Made by a program: the position numbers and the translations under genes. A DNA stretch of 64,000 nucleotides from Peptococcaceae bacterium UBA5752 (lineage in GTDB: Bacteria; Bacillota; Dehalobacteriia; UBA4068): the NCBI GenBank assembly GCA_002419055.1, contig DIFI01000020.1:15692-79691 (forward strand), in the 5' to 3' direction. Below are positions 7,967 through 16,105 of this stretch, piece after piece. The stretch's first letter is position 1; every line of letters starts with the position of its first letter. The notes under the pieces were generated by a model, which saw only the letters and a list, made by a program, of their open reading frames with translations, was not told where the DNA came from and searched no databases.

Positions 7967-9829
7967 ATGGGTAAAGTTATCGGTATTGACTTAGGAACAA
8001 CTAATTCCTGTGTAGCCGTTATGGAAGGTGGAGAAGCAATCGTAATACCAAATCCGGAAGGCGCACGGACAACACCTTCGGTTGTAGCTTTTGCTAACGG
8101 CGAAAGGATGGTCGGTCAAGTGGCCAAAAGACAGTCGGTGACCAATCCGGATAATACTGTTTCGTCAATTAAACGTTCAATGGGACAAAAAAAGATAGTC
8201 AAGCTGGCCGGCAAGGAATATCAGCCGCCGGAGATTTCAGCTTTTATTTTACAAAAGCTCAAAGCTGATGCAGAAGCATATCTCGGTGAGACAGTAACTC
8301 AGGCGGTAATTACCGTTCCCGCTTATTTTTCGGATGCCCAACGTCAAGCAACTAAGGATGCCGGTAAAATTGCCGGTCTGGAAGTATTAAGAATTATCAA
8401 TGAGCCTACTGCGGCTGCCTTAGCTTACGGACTCGACAAATCCGAGGCGCAAACAGTATTGGTTTTCGATTTGGGCGGCGGTACTTTCGATGTCTCTATT
8501 CTTGAGCTCGATGACGGTGTTTTCGAGGTAAAGGCAACTTCCGGTAATAACTTCCTCGGTGGTGATGACTTTGACAAACGTGTTGTTGATTATTTGGTCA
8601 AAGAGTTTCGTCAGAAAGAAGGCATCGACCTGGCAGCTGACAAAATGTCCATGCAACGTTTGATTGAAGCCTCCGAAAAGGCCAAAATCGAGTTATCGGG
8701 TATGATGACTTCTAATATCAATCTACCTTTTATTACAGCTACAGCCAATGGTCCTAAACACTTGGATGTAACGCTGACACGAGCTAAATTTGATGAATTA
8801 ACTGCTGATTTGGTGGAAAAGACTATGGTGCCTACTCGTCAGGCATTGAAGGATTCCGGCCTTTCGGTTGCTCAAATTGATAAGGTGTTATTGGTTGGCG
8901 GCTCAACCCGTATCCCTGCAGTACAAGATGCGATTAAAAATATTCTGGGCAAAGAACCGCATAAAGGTATCAACCCGGATGAATGTGTTGCCTTGGGTGC
9001 TGCTATTCAGGGCGGTATTCTCAATAAAGAAGTTAAGGACGTATTGTTGCTTGATGTGACGCCGCTTTCGCTTGGCATCGAAACCATGGGCGGTATTTTT
9101 ACCCGTATTATCGACCGCAACACCACGATTCCGACCGGCAAAAGCCAGATCTTCTCTACGGCTTCCGATAATCAACCTTCAGTTGAGATTCACGTTTTGC
9201 AGGGTGAACGGCAGATGGCAGGCGACAATAAAACTTTGGGACGTTTCAATCTCACTGGTATTGCTCCGGCGCCGCGTGGCGTGCCGCAAATCGAAGTCAG
9301 ATTTGATATTGACGCCAATGGTATTGTTCATGTCAATGCCAAAGATTTAGGGACAGGCAAACAGCAAAGCATTACTATTACCGCGTCTTCCGGGTTGAGC
9401 GATTCGGAAATTGACCGCATGATGGCCGATGCCGATTCATATCGCGAAGAGGATGAAAAGAAGAAAAAACAAGTAGAAATCCGTAACCAAGGCGATAGTC
9501 TGCTTTATCAAGTTGAGCGTTCCCTCAAAGATCTCGAAGGCAAAGTCAAACCCGAGGAGATGACCAATATTGAAGCCGCCAAGAAGGAGCTATCTGATGC
9601 ATTGGCCGGTGATGATATTGATTTGATAGAAGAAAAGACCAAAGCGTTGAGCGAGGCTCTCTATAAAGTTACCGAACGCATTTACGGTGAAGCTGCGGCA
9701 GCCCAACAGGCGGCACAGCAGCAATCAGCAGGCGATAACTTCACCGGCGGCGCCGGTCAGCCTAATACCGGCGGCGACGACGTAGTGGATGCAGATTATG
9801 ATGTAGTAGACGACGACAAAACCAAATAA
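7967..9829 (+). CDS. dnaK: Chaperone DnaK (Hsp70)
   Basis: A 620-residue Hsp70. The ATPase domain has IGIDLGTTNSCVAV at the N-terminus, the phosphate-2 loop FDLGGGTFDVSIL and LVGGSTRIPAVQ. The substrate-binding domain follows (LLLDVTPLSLGIETMGG linker), then a helical lid and an acidic tail ending DVVDADYDVVDDDKTK, a normal C-terminus for the family. AAGGAGGAATAG provides a strong ribosome site. An 18-bp hairpin separates it from dnaJ and probably lowers dnaJ expression relative to dnaK. Confidence 0.98.
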   Translation: MGKVIGIDLGTTNSCVAVMEGGEAIVIPNPEGARTTPSVVAFANGERMVGQVAKRQSVTNPDNTVSSIKRSMGQKKIVKLAGKEYQPPEISAFILQKLKADAEAYLGETVTQAVITVPAYFSDAQRQATKDAGKIAGLEVLRIINEPTAAALAYGLDKSEAQTVLVFDLGGGTFDVSILELDDGVFEVKATSGNNFLGGDDFDKRVVDYLVKEFRQKEGIDLAADKMSMQRLIEASEKAKIELSGMMTSNINLPFITATANGPKHLDVTLTRAKFDELTADLVEKTMVPTRQALKDSGLSVAQIDKVLLVGGSTRIPAVQDAIKNILGKEPHKGINPDECVALGAAIQGGILNKEVKDVLLLDVTPLSLGIETMGGIFTRIIDRNTTIPTGKSQIFSTASDNQPSVEIHVLQGERQMAGDNKTLGRFNLTGIAPAPRGVPQIEVRFDIDANGIVHVNAKDLGTGKQQSITITASSGLSDSEIDRMMADADSYREEDEKKKKQVEIRNQGDSLLYQVERSLKDLEGKVKPEEMTNIEAAKKELSDALAGDDIDLIEEKTKALSEALYKVTERIYGEAAAAQQAAQQQSAGDNFTGGAGQPNTGGDDVVDADYDVVDDDKTK

Positions 9830-9837
9830 ATTTTAGT

Positions 9838-9882
9838 ATATCATTATAGGGCAAGAGCATAGCCCTTGCCCTATAATGATAT
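9838..9882 (+). terminator. Long intercistronic hairpin between dnaK and dnaJ
   Basis: Two 18-base arms (9838-9855 and 9865-9882) pair perfectly around a 9-base loop. The downstream flank is TTTATG rather than a long T-run, so a processing or 3'-stabilising site, or a leaky terminator, fits better than a full stop. It starts nine bases after the dnaK stop codon. Confidence 0.7.
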
Positions 9883-9922
9883 TTATGTATGGGCGATAAC
9901 ATAGTTTACGAAAGGCTTGGAT

Positions 9923-11065
9923 ATGGCAAACAAAAGGGATTACTATGAGGTATTAGGCGTAAGCCGTACCGCCACTCCCGAAGAAGTAAAAAAAGCATAT
10001 AAAAAATTAGCCAAACAATATCATCCCGATTTAAATCCCGACAGCAAAACCGCCGAGGAAAACTTTAAGGAAGTTAACGAAGCATATGAAGTCTTATCAG
10101 ACGAAAATTCTCGGGCCCGTTATGATCAGTTTGGACATAATGATCCCGGTGCTGCCGGCGGTGGTTTTGGCGGCGGCGGTTTCGGTGGCGGTGGCTTTAG
10201 CGGTGGCGGCGGTTTTGGTTCGGTCAACGACATATTTGAATCATTTTTCGGCGGCGGTTTTGGAGGCGGGCAGGTTGATCCGAATGCCCCATTACGCGGT
10301 TCCGATTTACGTGCCGATGTGCTGATCAATTTTGAAGAAGCGGCCTCCGGAGTGGAAAAGGAACTCAATATCAGCCGTATGGAAAGCTGTCCCAAATGCG
10401 GCGGCAGCGGCGCAGCGCCGGGAACTAAGCGCAAAACTTGTCCGTCCTGCGGCGGCAGCGGCAAAACACGCGTTGCGCAAAATACACCGTTTGGTCAATT
10501 TCAGACAGTGCGTACTTGTGGCACTTGTAACGGTTGCGGTACGACCGTAGAAAATCCTTGCCGTGAGTGTGGCGGTACCGGACGCAGGCGACAAGAGCGG
10601 ACGATCAAGGTCAAAATTCCGCCGGGTGTTGATAATGGCTCAAGACTGCGGATGGCCGGCGAAGGAGAAGGTGGTGCCAACAATGGCCCTGCCGGTGATC
10701 TCTACATCTATATTGGGGTAAGACCGCATAAATACTTCCGCCGTGAGGAGGATAATGTATTATGCGAATTCCCCATTTCTTTCTCTCAAGCAGCTTTGGG
10801 TGCCGAGGTCGAGGTGCCGACACTTGACGGCAAAGTAAAATTAACGATACCGGAAGGCACTCAGACCGGCACAACTTTCCGTATGCGCGGACGCGGTTTT
10901 CCCAAGCTGCGTGGTTATGGGCGTGGCGATCAGCATGTTAAAGTAAAAGTAAATACGCCAACTCATTTAAACGACGAGCAAAAAGAGTTGTTACGTCAAC
11001 TGGGTGATTTGCCGTTTGGCGATGGCGACGATAAAAAGGGTTTCTTTGGTAAAATATTTAAATAA
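9923..11065 (+). CDS. dnaJ: Chaperone DnaJ (Hsp40)
   Basis: A 380-residue class I J-protein that stimulates DnaK. The J domain covers residues 1-70 with the HPD motif (QYHPDLN). A Gly/Phe-rich linker (about 75-120) follows, then four zinc repeats of the CxxCxGxG type (CPKCGGSG, CPSCGGSG, CGTCNGCG, CRECGGTG) and the C-terminal peptide-binding domains. ATG 9923 is preferred over a TTG six bases upstream because GAAAGG then sits at good spacing and the protein begins MANKRDYYEVLG as usual. prmA and rsmE, which often follow dnaJ in Firmicutes, are absent. Confidence 0.97.
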   Translation: MANKRDYYEVLGVSRTATPEEVKKAYKKLAKQYHPDLNPDSKTAEENFKEVNEAYEVLSDENSRARYDQFGHNDPGAAGGGFGGGGFGGGGFSGGGGFGSVNDIFESFFGGGFGGGQVDPNAPLRGSDLRADVLINFEEAASGVEKELNISRMESCPKCGGSGAAPGTKRKTCPSCGGSGKTRVAQNTPFGQFQTVRTCGTCNGCGTTVENPCRECGGTGRRRQERTIKVKIPPGVDNGSRLRMAGEGEGGANNGPAGDLYIYIGVRPHKYFRREEDNVLCEFPISFSQAALGAEVEVPTLDGKVKLTIPEGTQTGTTFRMRGRGFPKLRGYGRGDQHVKVKVNTPTHLNDEQKELLRQLGDLPFGDGDDKKGFFGKIFK

Positions 11066-11077
11066 AGCGGGTGTGAA

Positions 11078-12415
11078 ATGACCAAAGAAAAAACATTTGC
11101 CACTTATACTTTGGGTTGTAAAGTAAATCAAGAAGAGACCGCTAGCATCAGCGGTCTTTTTGTCGCGCATGGCTGGCAGCAACTAAAGTTTGGCGAAGCT
11201 GCAGCATTATATATCATCAATACCTGTACCGTAACGCAATTGGCCGAGCGCAAAGCGCGTTCGCTGATCAGACGAATTATCCGTGAGCAACCGCAAGCCA
11301 CCGTTATTGTTTGTGGCTGTTACGCACAGACGGCAGCTGAAGAGTTAAGAAAAATTCCAGGGGTTGCGATTATCGCAGGTGTCGAGGAGCGTTCAAGACT
11401 ACTGCAAATTGTCGAAGATTACTTGTACAAGCAGAGCGATAGCCCCTATGTTGCTGTTGGCGATATCAGCAAACCCAGACCTTTTGTGGCAATCAATGAT
11501 CTAAGCAACCAGCGGCGAGCCCGCGCTTATCTGAAGATTGAGGATGGCTGCAATTGTTTTTGCCATTATTGTATTGTGCCGTATGCGCGGGGACGCGTGC
11601 GCAGCCTGCCTTGGCAGCAAGCGCTGGAACAGGGGAAAAGATTGATCGCCCAAGGTCATAAGGAGATTGTCTTAACAGGGATCCATATCGGCGCTTATGG
11701 CAGTGATCTACAAGACGGCAGCAGTTTATGGCAACTAACCAAGGCTTTAACAGCAGAAGCAGGTTTAGTTCGGTTGCGTTTTGGTTCGATAGAGCCGCAG
11801 CAAGTTGATGAGCAAATTCTGAAGTTGCTGAGAGAAGAAGAAAAACTTTGCCCGCATCTGCATATCCCCTTACAAAGCGGTTGTGATAAAACGCTGTCGG
11901 CAATGGGAAGGCGTTATGATAGCCAATCTTATACCGATCTATTACAGCGTTTACGGCAAATTAAACCTGATATTGCAATAACTACAGATATGATTGTGGG
12001 TTTCCCCGGCGAAAGCGATACGGACTTTGAGCAAAGTCTTGATTTCGCCGCCCAAATGGGTTTTGCCAAGATACACGTATTTCCTTATTCCAAGCGCCAA
12101 GGTACAGTGGCTGCTGATATGGAAGGACAGCTTCCCAGAAAAATCAAAGAGCAAAGAGCTGCTCAACTTGCTGCCGTCGGCGAAAAATCGGCACGGAAGT
12201 ACGGAGAGCGTTTTATTGGTCGCAGATTGCAGATGCTGGTAGAACAGCCAACTGAATATCAGGGTAAAAACTGTTATAGCGGTACTTCTGAAAACTATTT
12301 ATCGCTTGTTTTGCCGGCAGTTGCCCAAAAAGGTGAGATTATCAGCGTTTTTGGTGAAAAATATTCTGCAGGAAGCCTGATTGTAGCAGGAATTGATAAA
12401 AAAGATGGTGAATGA
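11078..12415 (+). CDS. mtaB: tRNA (t6A37) methylthiotransferase MtaB
   Basis: A 445-residue radical SAM methylthiotransferase that converts t6A37 to ms2t6A37 in tRNAs reading ANN codons. The N-terminal UPF0004 domain has the three cluster cysteines (TLGCKVNQ, INTCTV, VCGCYAQ). The radical SAM motif is CNCFCHYC. The C-terminus has a TRAM-like domain. It lies 12 bases after dnaJ, the common dnaJ-mtaB arrangement, and could ride on heat-shock transcription. Its ribosome site (GGGTGTGAA) is modest. Confidence 0.93.
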   Translation: MTKEKTFATYTLGCKVNQEETASISGLFVAHGWQQLKFGEAAALYIINTCTVTQLAERKARSLIRRIIREQPQATVIVCGCYAQTAAEELRKIPGVAIIAGVEERSRLLQIVEDYLYKQSDSPYVAVGDISKPRPFVAINDLSNQRRARAYLKIEDGCNCFCHYCIVPYARGRVRSLPWQQALEQGKRLIAQGHKEIVLTGIHIGAYGSDLQDGSSLWQLTKALTAEAGLVRLRFGSIEPQQVDEQILKLLREEEKLCPHLHIPLQSGCDKTLSAMGRRYDSQSYTDLLQRLRQIKPDIAITTDMIVGFPGESDTDFEQSLDFAAQMGFAKIHVFPYSKRQGTVAADMEGQLPRKIKEQRAAQLAAVGEKSARKYGERFIGRRLQMLVEQPTEYQGKNCYSGTSENYLSLVLPAVAQKGEIISVFGEKYSAGSLIVAGIDKKDGE

Positions 12416-12463
12416 ATAGTATATTGTGCGAATCAGCTGATGAATAAATAGGAGAGAAAAGTA

Positions 12464-12811
12464 ATGGAAGATTGTATTTTCTGTAAAATAGCCGGCGGCG
12501 AGATCCCTTGTGATTTTGTTTATGAAGATGAAGATATCGTTGCTTTTAAGGATATCAACCCACATGCGCCGGTTCATCTGTTGCTGCTCCCCAAAAAACA
12601 CATTGCTTCGCTGGCGGAAACTACCGAGGCAGATATGGCTTTGATTGGCAAAATCAATTACGTTGCCAAAACGTTAGCCGAGCAGTTCCAAATTGATCAA
12701 AGCGGCTACCGGTTACTGACAAATTGCCGCCAAGATAGCGGACAAGAAGTTCCCCATTTGCATTATCATTTAATCGGCGGTCATTTTTTAGGCGCTTTTA
12801 CAGAAGAATAG
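12464..12811 (+). CDS. HIT family hydrolase (histidine triad, Hint-like)
   Basis: A 115-residue protein of the Hint/PKCI branch, full length for the family. It starts with MEDCIFCKIAGGEIP, where two cysteines often bind zinc, and ends with the triad HLHYHLIGG. These enzymes hydrolyse AMP linked through phosphoramidate or similar bonds; the physiological substrate in bacteria is unsettled. A GGAGAG ribosome site lies before ATG 12464. It is probably the last gene of the mtaB transcript, since a strong promoter for rpsU begins right at its stop codon. Confidence 0.93.
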   Translation: MEDCIFCKIAGGEIPCDFVYEDEDIVAFKDINPHAPVHLLLLPKKHIASLAETTEADMALIGKINYVAKTLAEQFQIDQSGYRLLTNCRQDSGQEVPHLHYHLIGGHFLGAFTEE

Positions 12812-12840
12812 TTGACTGTGCAAATATTATGTTATATAAT
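12812..12840 (+). promoter_or_regulatory. Promoter for rpsU
   Basis: TTGACT at 12812-12817, a 17-base spacer and TATAAT at 12835-12840. It begins at the stop of the HIT gene and leaves a leader of about 100 bases before rpsU. Confidence 0.85.
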
Positions 12841-12948
12841 ATTCGCATATTCGCATTTTTGCGGGTGATATTGCTTAATATACAAGCTTTATCGCATACG
12901 GTAATCACTCCATTAACAGAAACAGGCCATATGGAGGGAGGGATGGTA

Positions 12949-13125
12949 GTGAGTGAAGTAAAAGTTGGTAAGAATGAATCATTAGACAGCGCTTTAAGGC
13001 GCTTTAAACGGACATGCCAAAAATCAGGTGTTATGGCTGAGATTCGTAAACATGAACATTATGAAAAGCCCAGCGTAAAGAGAAAAAAGAAAGCTGAAGC
13101 AGCAAGAAAGCGTAAGTGGAACTAA
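12949..13125 (+). CDS. rpsU: Small ribosomal subunit protein bS21
   Basis: A 58-residue basic protein with the S21 sequence VGKNESLDSALRRFKR and a KRKKKAEAARKRK tail. I place the start at GTG 12949: the purine-rich GGAGGGAGGG at 12933-12942 has proper spacing to it, and the product then begins (M)SEVKVGK like other S21 proteins. ATG 12943 is too close to that site. Longer upstream extensions in this frame are leader sequence. It has its own promoter and terminator, giving a monocistronic unit. Confidence 0.95.
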   Translation: MSEVKVGKNESLDSALRRFKRTCQKSGVMAEIRKHEHYEKPSVKRKKKAEAARKRKWN

Positions 13126-13143
13126 TATAAATTTTTATAATTT

Positions 13144-13176
13144 AAAGAGTCGGCATAAAATGTCGACTCTTTTGTT
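13144..13176 (+). terminator. Terminator after rpsU
   Basis: Arms AAAGAGTCGGCA (13144-13155) and TGTCGACTCTTT (13161-13172) pair over 12 bp with one G-U, loop TAAAA, then a T-rich tail. Confidence 0.85.
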
Positions 13177-13236
13177 TTGGAGTAAATATAAACATTTAAA
13201 ACAATGTTTAGTATTTACTCCAAAAAATGGTATAAT
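13177..13236 (+). promoter_or_regulatory. Long palindrome and extended -10 promoter upstream of nfeD
   Basis: A bipartite inverted repeat: TTGGAGTAAATA plus TAAACAT (13177-13195) pairs with ATGTTTA (13204-13210) and TATTTACTCCAA (13212-13223), with one unpaired G. The extended -10 TGGTATAAT is at 13228-13236, and the best -35 position (TTAGTA, 13208-13213) falls inside the right arm. A repressor binding the palindrome would block the promoter. The regulator is unknown. It could instead act as an RNA hairpin in read-through transcripts. Confidence 0.6.
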
Positions 13237-13255
13237 AAAGTTAAGGAGGTGCTAT

Positions 13256-14563
13256 ATGAATAAAAAAACTTCGTTTATAGTCCTGCCAATAATAATTTTT
13301 TTAATTTTATTATTTACAACTTCGGCGCTGGCTACAGGCGGTGGCACCTATGTAATACCCATAAAGGGCGATATCAATGAAGGTAATTTGCACTTTATTG
13401 AAAGATCATATGTTGAAGCGGTGACAGCCGGAGCAGACGCGATAATTTTTGAAGTCGATACCTATGGCGGTTATGTTGATGCGGCTATCTATATAAAAGA
13501 TATCATTTTTAACTCTGATATTCCCACATATTGTTTTGTTACCAGCAAGGCAATATCGGCAGGGTCATTGATTGCTTTAGCCGGAGAACAATTGGTTATG
13601 CAACCGTCATCAACGATAGGCGCCGCCGAACCGCAGGTAAACGGCGAAACTGCTGATGAAAAAACTGTATCAATGTGGGCGGCGCAGTTAACATCAGTAG
13701 CGGAAGCGCGCGGTAAAGATGGCCAGATTGCAGCAGCCTTTGCCGACAGCGATATAGAAATTAAAGGTATTGTTGATAAAGGTAAGCTGCTGACACTTTC
13801 CGCAGACCAGGCTTTAGAATATGGTATTGCCGATAAAATAGTAGATAGCCGCAGCGAATTAATTTCAGCCTACAGATTAAATAGTAATGTTGTTGAAGTA
13901 AATAAAACTTTTAAAGATAATTTGATATCCTGGTTATCCAGTCCTTTTATTGCTGCTATTTTGTTAACTATTGGCATCGCCGGTATAGTAATAGAAATAC
14001 TGACTGTCGGCAGCTTTGGCATATTTGGCGGCGTTGGTGTAGCTGCTTTTGTACTTTACTTTATCGGTCATTTTTGGGCAGGCAATCTTGGAGCAGGTAC
14101 GGTCATTCTTTTTGTAGTCGGTCTGATATTGTTGGCAGCAGAAATATTTGTAATCCCAGGGTTTGGTGTTGCAGGTATTTTGGGAATACTATCATTGTTT
14201 ACCAGTATAGTTTTAGCCTCGCCAAGTATTGAGTATGCGATAACCTCAATATTAATTGCCTTGGCTGCCTCAACTGCAATAATAATTTTTACCCTTAAAA
14301 ATAAACAGACGCGAAAAATTTGGGGTCGGCTGGTTCTTTCTCAAAAACAGGAAAATAAAGACGGCTTTGTTGCTCCTGATGTATCATTGACTGGGTATCT
14401 AGGCGTGCGCGGCAGGGCAATCTCGTTGTTACGCCCGGCCGGCGTGGTAGAAATAAACGGCAAACGTATTGATGTGGTGACCTCCGGCGAATTTATTGAG
14501 GCCGGTTCAATAGTTGAAGTTGTATTGATCGAGGGCTTACGGGTAGTTGTGAAAAAAGTATAA
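13256..14563 (+). CDS. NfeD family membrane-bound serine protease-like protein (long form)
   Basis: A 435-residue protein. ATG 13256 is fixed by AAGGAGGT at 13243-13250. Residues 5-25 are a signal or membrane segment. A ClpP-like (SppA-type) protease domain follows, with GGGTYVIPIKGDI, DTYGGYVDAA and a candidate serine in KAISAGSLIALAG. Four or five membrane helices occupy the middle of the chain, and a C-terminal OB-fold NfeD domain ends the protein (GYLGVRGRAIS, EINGKRIDV). NfeD proteins partner with stomatin/flotillin-type SPFH proteins, and floA follows 27 bases later. The probable role is quality control in membrane microdomains. Confidence 0.9.
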   Translation: MNKKTSFIVLPIIIFLILLFTTSALATGGGTYVIPIKGDINEGNLHFIERSYVEAVTAGADAIIFEVDTYGGYVDAAIYIKDIIFNSDIPTYCFVTSKAISAGSLIALAGEQLVMQPSSTIGAAEPQVNGETADEKTVSMWAAQLTSVAEARGKDGQIAAAFADSDIEIKGIVDKGKLLTLSADQALEYGIADKIVDSRSELISAYRLNSNVVEVNKTFKDNLISWLSSPFIAAILLTIGIAGIVIEILTVGSFGIFGGVGVAAFVLYFIGHFWAGNLGAGTVILFVVGLILLAAEIFVIPGFGVAGILGILSLFTSIVLASPSIEYAITSILIALAASTAIIIFTLKNKQTRKIWGRLVLSQKQENKDGFVAPDVSLTGYLGVRGRAISLLRPAGVVEINGKRIDVVTSGEFIEAGSIVEVVLIEGLRVVVKKV

Positions 14564-14590
14564 CCAATATAAACTTGAGGAGGAATAAAA

Positions 14591-15574
14591 ATGTTAATTC
14601 CCGGATTCGTCTTGCTTATTATCATAGTCGTTGTAGTATTAATCATCCTTAGTTTTATTCCGGTTGGACTATGGATTTCAGCGTTATCGGCCGGAGCTAA
14701 AGTTGGCATTATGGATCTGATCGGCATGCGCTTGCGCCGGGTATCACCAGCAAAAATTGTTAACCCGTTAATTAAATCGGAAAAGGCCGGATTGGCAGTG
14801 CCCGTCGGACAGTTAGAGGCACATTACCTTGCCGGAGGCAATGTGGATAGGGTTGTAAATGCGTTAATTGCGGCCGAGAGGGCCAATATTCCTCTGTCGT
14901 TTGAACGTGCAGCCGCTATTGATTTGGCCGGACGTAATGTATTGGAAGCCGTACAGATGAGCGTTAACCCTAAGGTAATCGAAACGCCGGTTATCTCTGC
15001 GATGGCGATCAACGGTATCGAATTGAAAGCTAAGGCAAAGGTTACGGTACGTGCCAATATTGACCGTCTTGTCGGCGGTGCAGGAGAAGCAACGATCATT
15101 GCCCGTGTCGGCGAAGGTATAGTTACTACCGTAGGTTCAAGTGCAACCCATAAAGAAGTATTGGAAAATCCCGATAGAATATCTAAAACTGTTTTAGGCA
15201 AAGGACTAGACTCCGGTACAGCCTTTGAGATTCTTTCAATCGATATTGCCGATGTTGATGTCGGACGTAATATCGGTGCAGCCCTGCAGACAGATCAGGC
15301 CGAGGCCGATAAAAGAATCGCGCAGGCTAAAGCAGAAGAAAGACGGGCCATGGCCGTTGCGCGTGAGCAGGAAATGGTTGCCGCCGTGCAAGAGATGCGC
15401 GCCAAGGTAGTTGAGGCGGAAGCCGAAGTGCCACGGGCAATGGCAGAGGCGTTTCGCAACGGTAATCTCGGTGTGATGGATTATTACAACATGATGAATG
15501 TTGTATCCGATACCAAAATGAGGGAAAACATTGCCGGAATCAATAATCAAGCTGATAGCAAAAAAGATAAGTAA
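14591..15574 (+). CDS. floA: Flotillin-like protein FloA (YqfA, UPF0365)
   Basis: A 327-residue SPFH-domain membrane scaffold. An N-terminal hydrophobic anchor (residues 4-25) is followed by the FloA body with SAGAKVGIMDLIGMRLR, the SPFH/PHB fold and a C-terminal coiled coil rich in Ala-Glu (QAEADKRIAQAKAEERRAMA). The sequence matches the strongly conserved YqfA family. It organises functional membrane microdomains. AGGAGGAATAAAA precedes ATG 14591. The nfeD-floA pair corresponds to yqeZ-yqfA of Bacillus, where the operon responds to envelope stress. Confidence 0.95.
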   Translation: MLIPGFVLLIIIVVVVLIILSFIPVGLWISALSAGAKVGIMDLIGMRLRRVSPAKIVNPLIKSEKAGLAVPVGQLEAHYLAGGNVDRVVNALIAAERANIPLSFERAAAIDLAGRNVLEAVQMSVNPKVIETPVISAMAINGIELKAKAKVTVRANIDRLVGGAGEATIIARVGEGIVTTVGSSATHKEVLENPDRISKTVLGKGLDSGTAFEILSIDIADVDVGRNIGAALQTDQAEADKRIAQAKAEERRAMAVAREQEMVAAVQEMRAKVVEAEAEVPRAMAEAFRNGNLGVMDYYNMMNVVSDTKMRENIAGINNQADSKKDK

Positions 15575-15597
15575 TACAGCGATAAGAGGGTGATGCT

Positions 15598-16104
15598 ATG
15601 GACAGCTTTTTTATATTTATTGTGTTCATGATTATCAGCGCAGTATTAGGCAGTATCTCCAAAAAGAATTCTCAAAAGCAAAAAGAAGCCATTGAAGAGC
15701 AACGTCGGCGGCGGCAAGTATACGAATCAACGCAACAACAGCAAGAAGGACCTTCGCCTAACCAGCCGTCGCGTCAACCGGCCAGAGAGGTGACAATTCC
15801 CGATCTTGGGGAATTGTTCGGAGAGGTTTTAGTACTGCCGGTTCCCCAACAGCCGCTCAATCGGCGGATGCAGCCGCAAGAAGTCAAAACACCGGCGTAC
15901 TCAGTGATGCCGGAGGCAATTGCCGAGGAGCAGTCGGCGGCCAAGCCGATTATTGAGCAAACAAAACCGCAGACTGTTGAACGCATACAACAAAAAGCCG
16001 CTGTACCGTTATTTGCCGACAGCAATGCTTTGGTGCAGGGTATTATTATGGCCGAGGTTTTGGGCGAGCCGCGTTGTCGCCGCAATGGCCGGACACGGAT
16101 ATAA
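15598..16104 (+). CDS. Hypothetical single-pass membrane protein with Gln/Arg/Pro-rich tail
   Basis: A 168-residue protein with no recognised domain. Residues 2-19 form one membrane helix (FFIFIVFMIISAVLGSI). A Lys/Gln/Arg-rich, probably helical segment follows (residues 22-60), then a low-complexity Pro/Gln/Glu-rich region including DLGELFGEVLVLPV. It ends with a short segment AEVLGEPRCRRNG. It follows floA by 23 bases with a GAGGGTG ribosome site and is directly abutted by the M24 peptidase gene. Position suggests a membrane-tethered adaptor for the NfeD/FloA domain, which is inference only. Confidence 0.7.
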   Translation: MDSFFIFIVFMIISAVLGSISKKNSQKQKEAIEEQRRRRQVYESTQQQQEGPSPNQPSRQPAREVTIPDLGELFGEVLVLPVPQQPLNRRMQPQEVKTPAYSVMPEAIAEEQSAAKPIIEQTKPQTVERIQQKAAVPLFADSNALVQGIIMAEVLGEPRCRRNGRTRI

Positions 16105-16105
16105 T

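Noticed and set aside
10155..10275. GGCGGTGGC-type DNA repeats
   Set aside because: Low-complexity coding of the DnaJ Gly/Phe linker, not a mobile or regulatory repeat.
10126..10464. Proline-rich minus-strand reading frames in dnaJ
   Set aside because: They are antisense shadows of the Gly/Phe-rich and zinc-repeat coding sequence.
12829..12948. N-terminal extension of rpsU
   Set aside because: It begins inside the promoter -10 and the resulting hydrophobic extension is unlike any bS21; the leader is untranslated.
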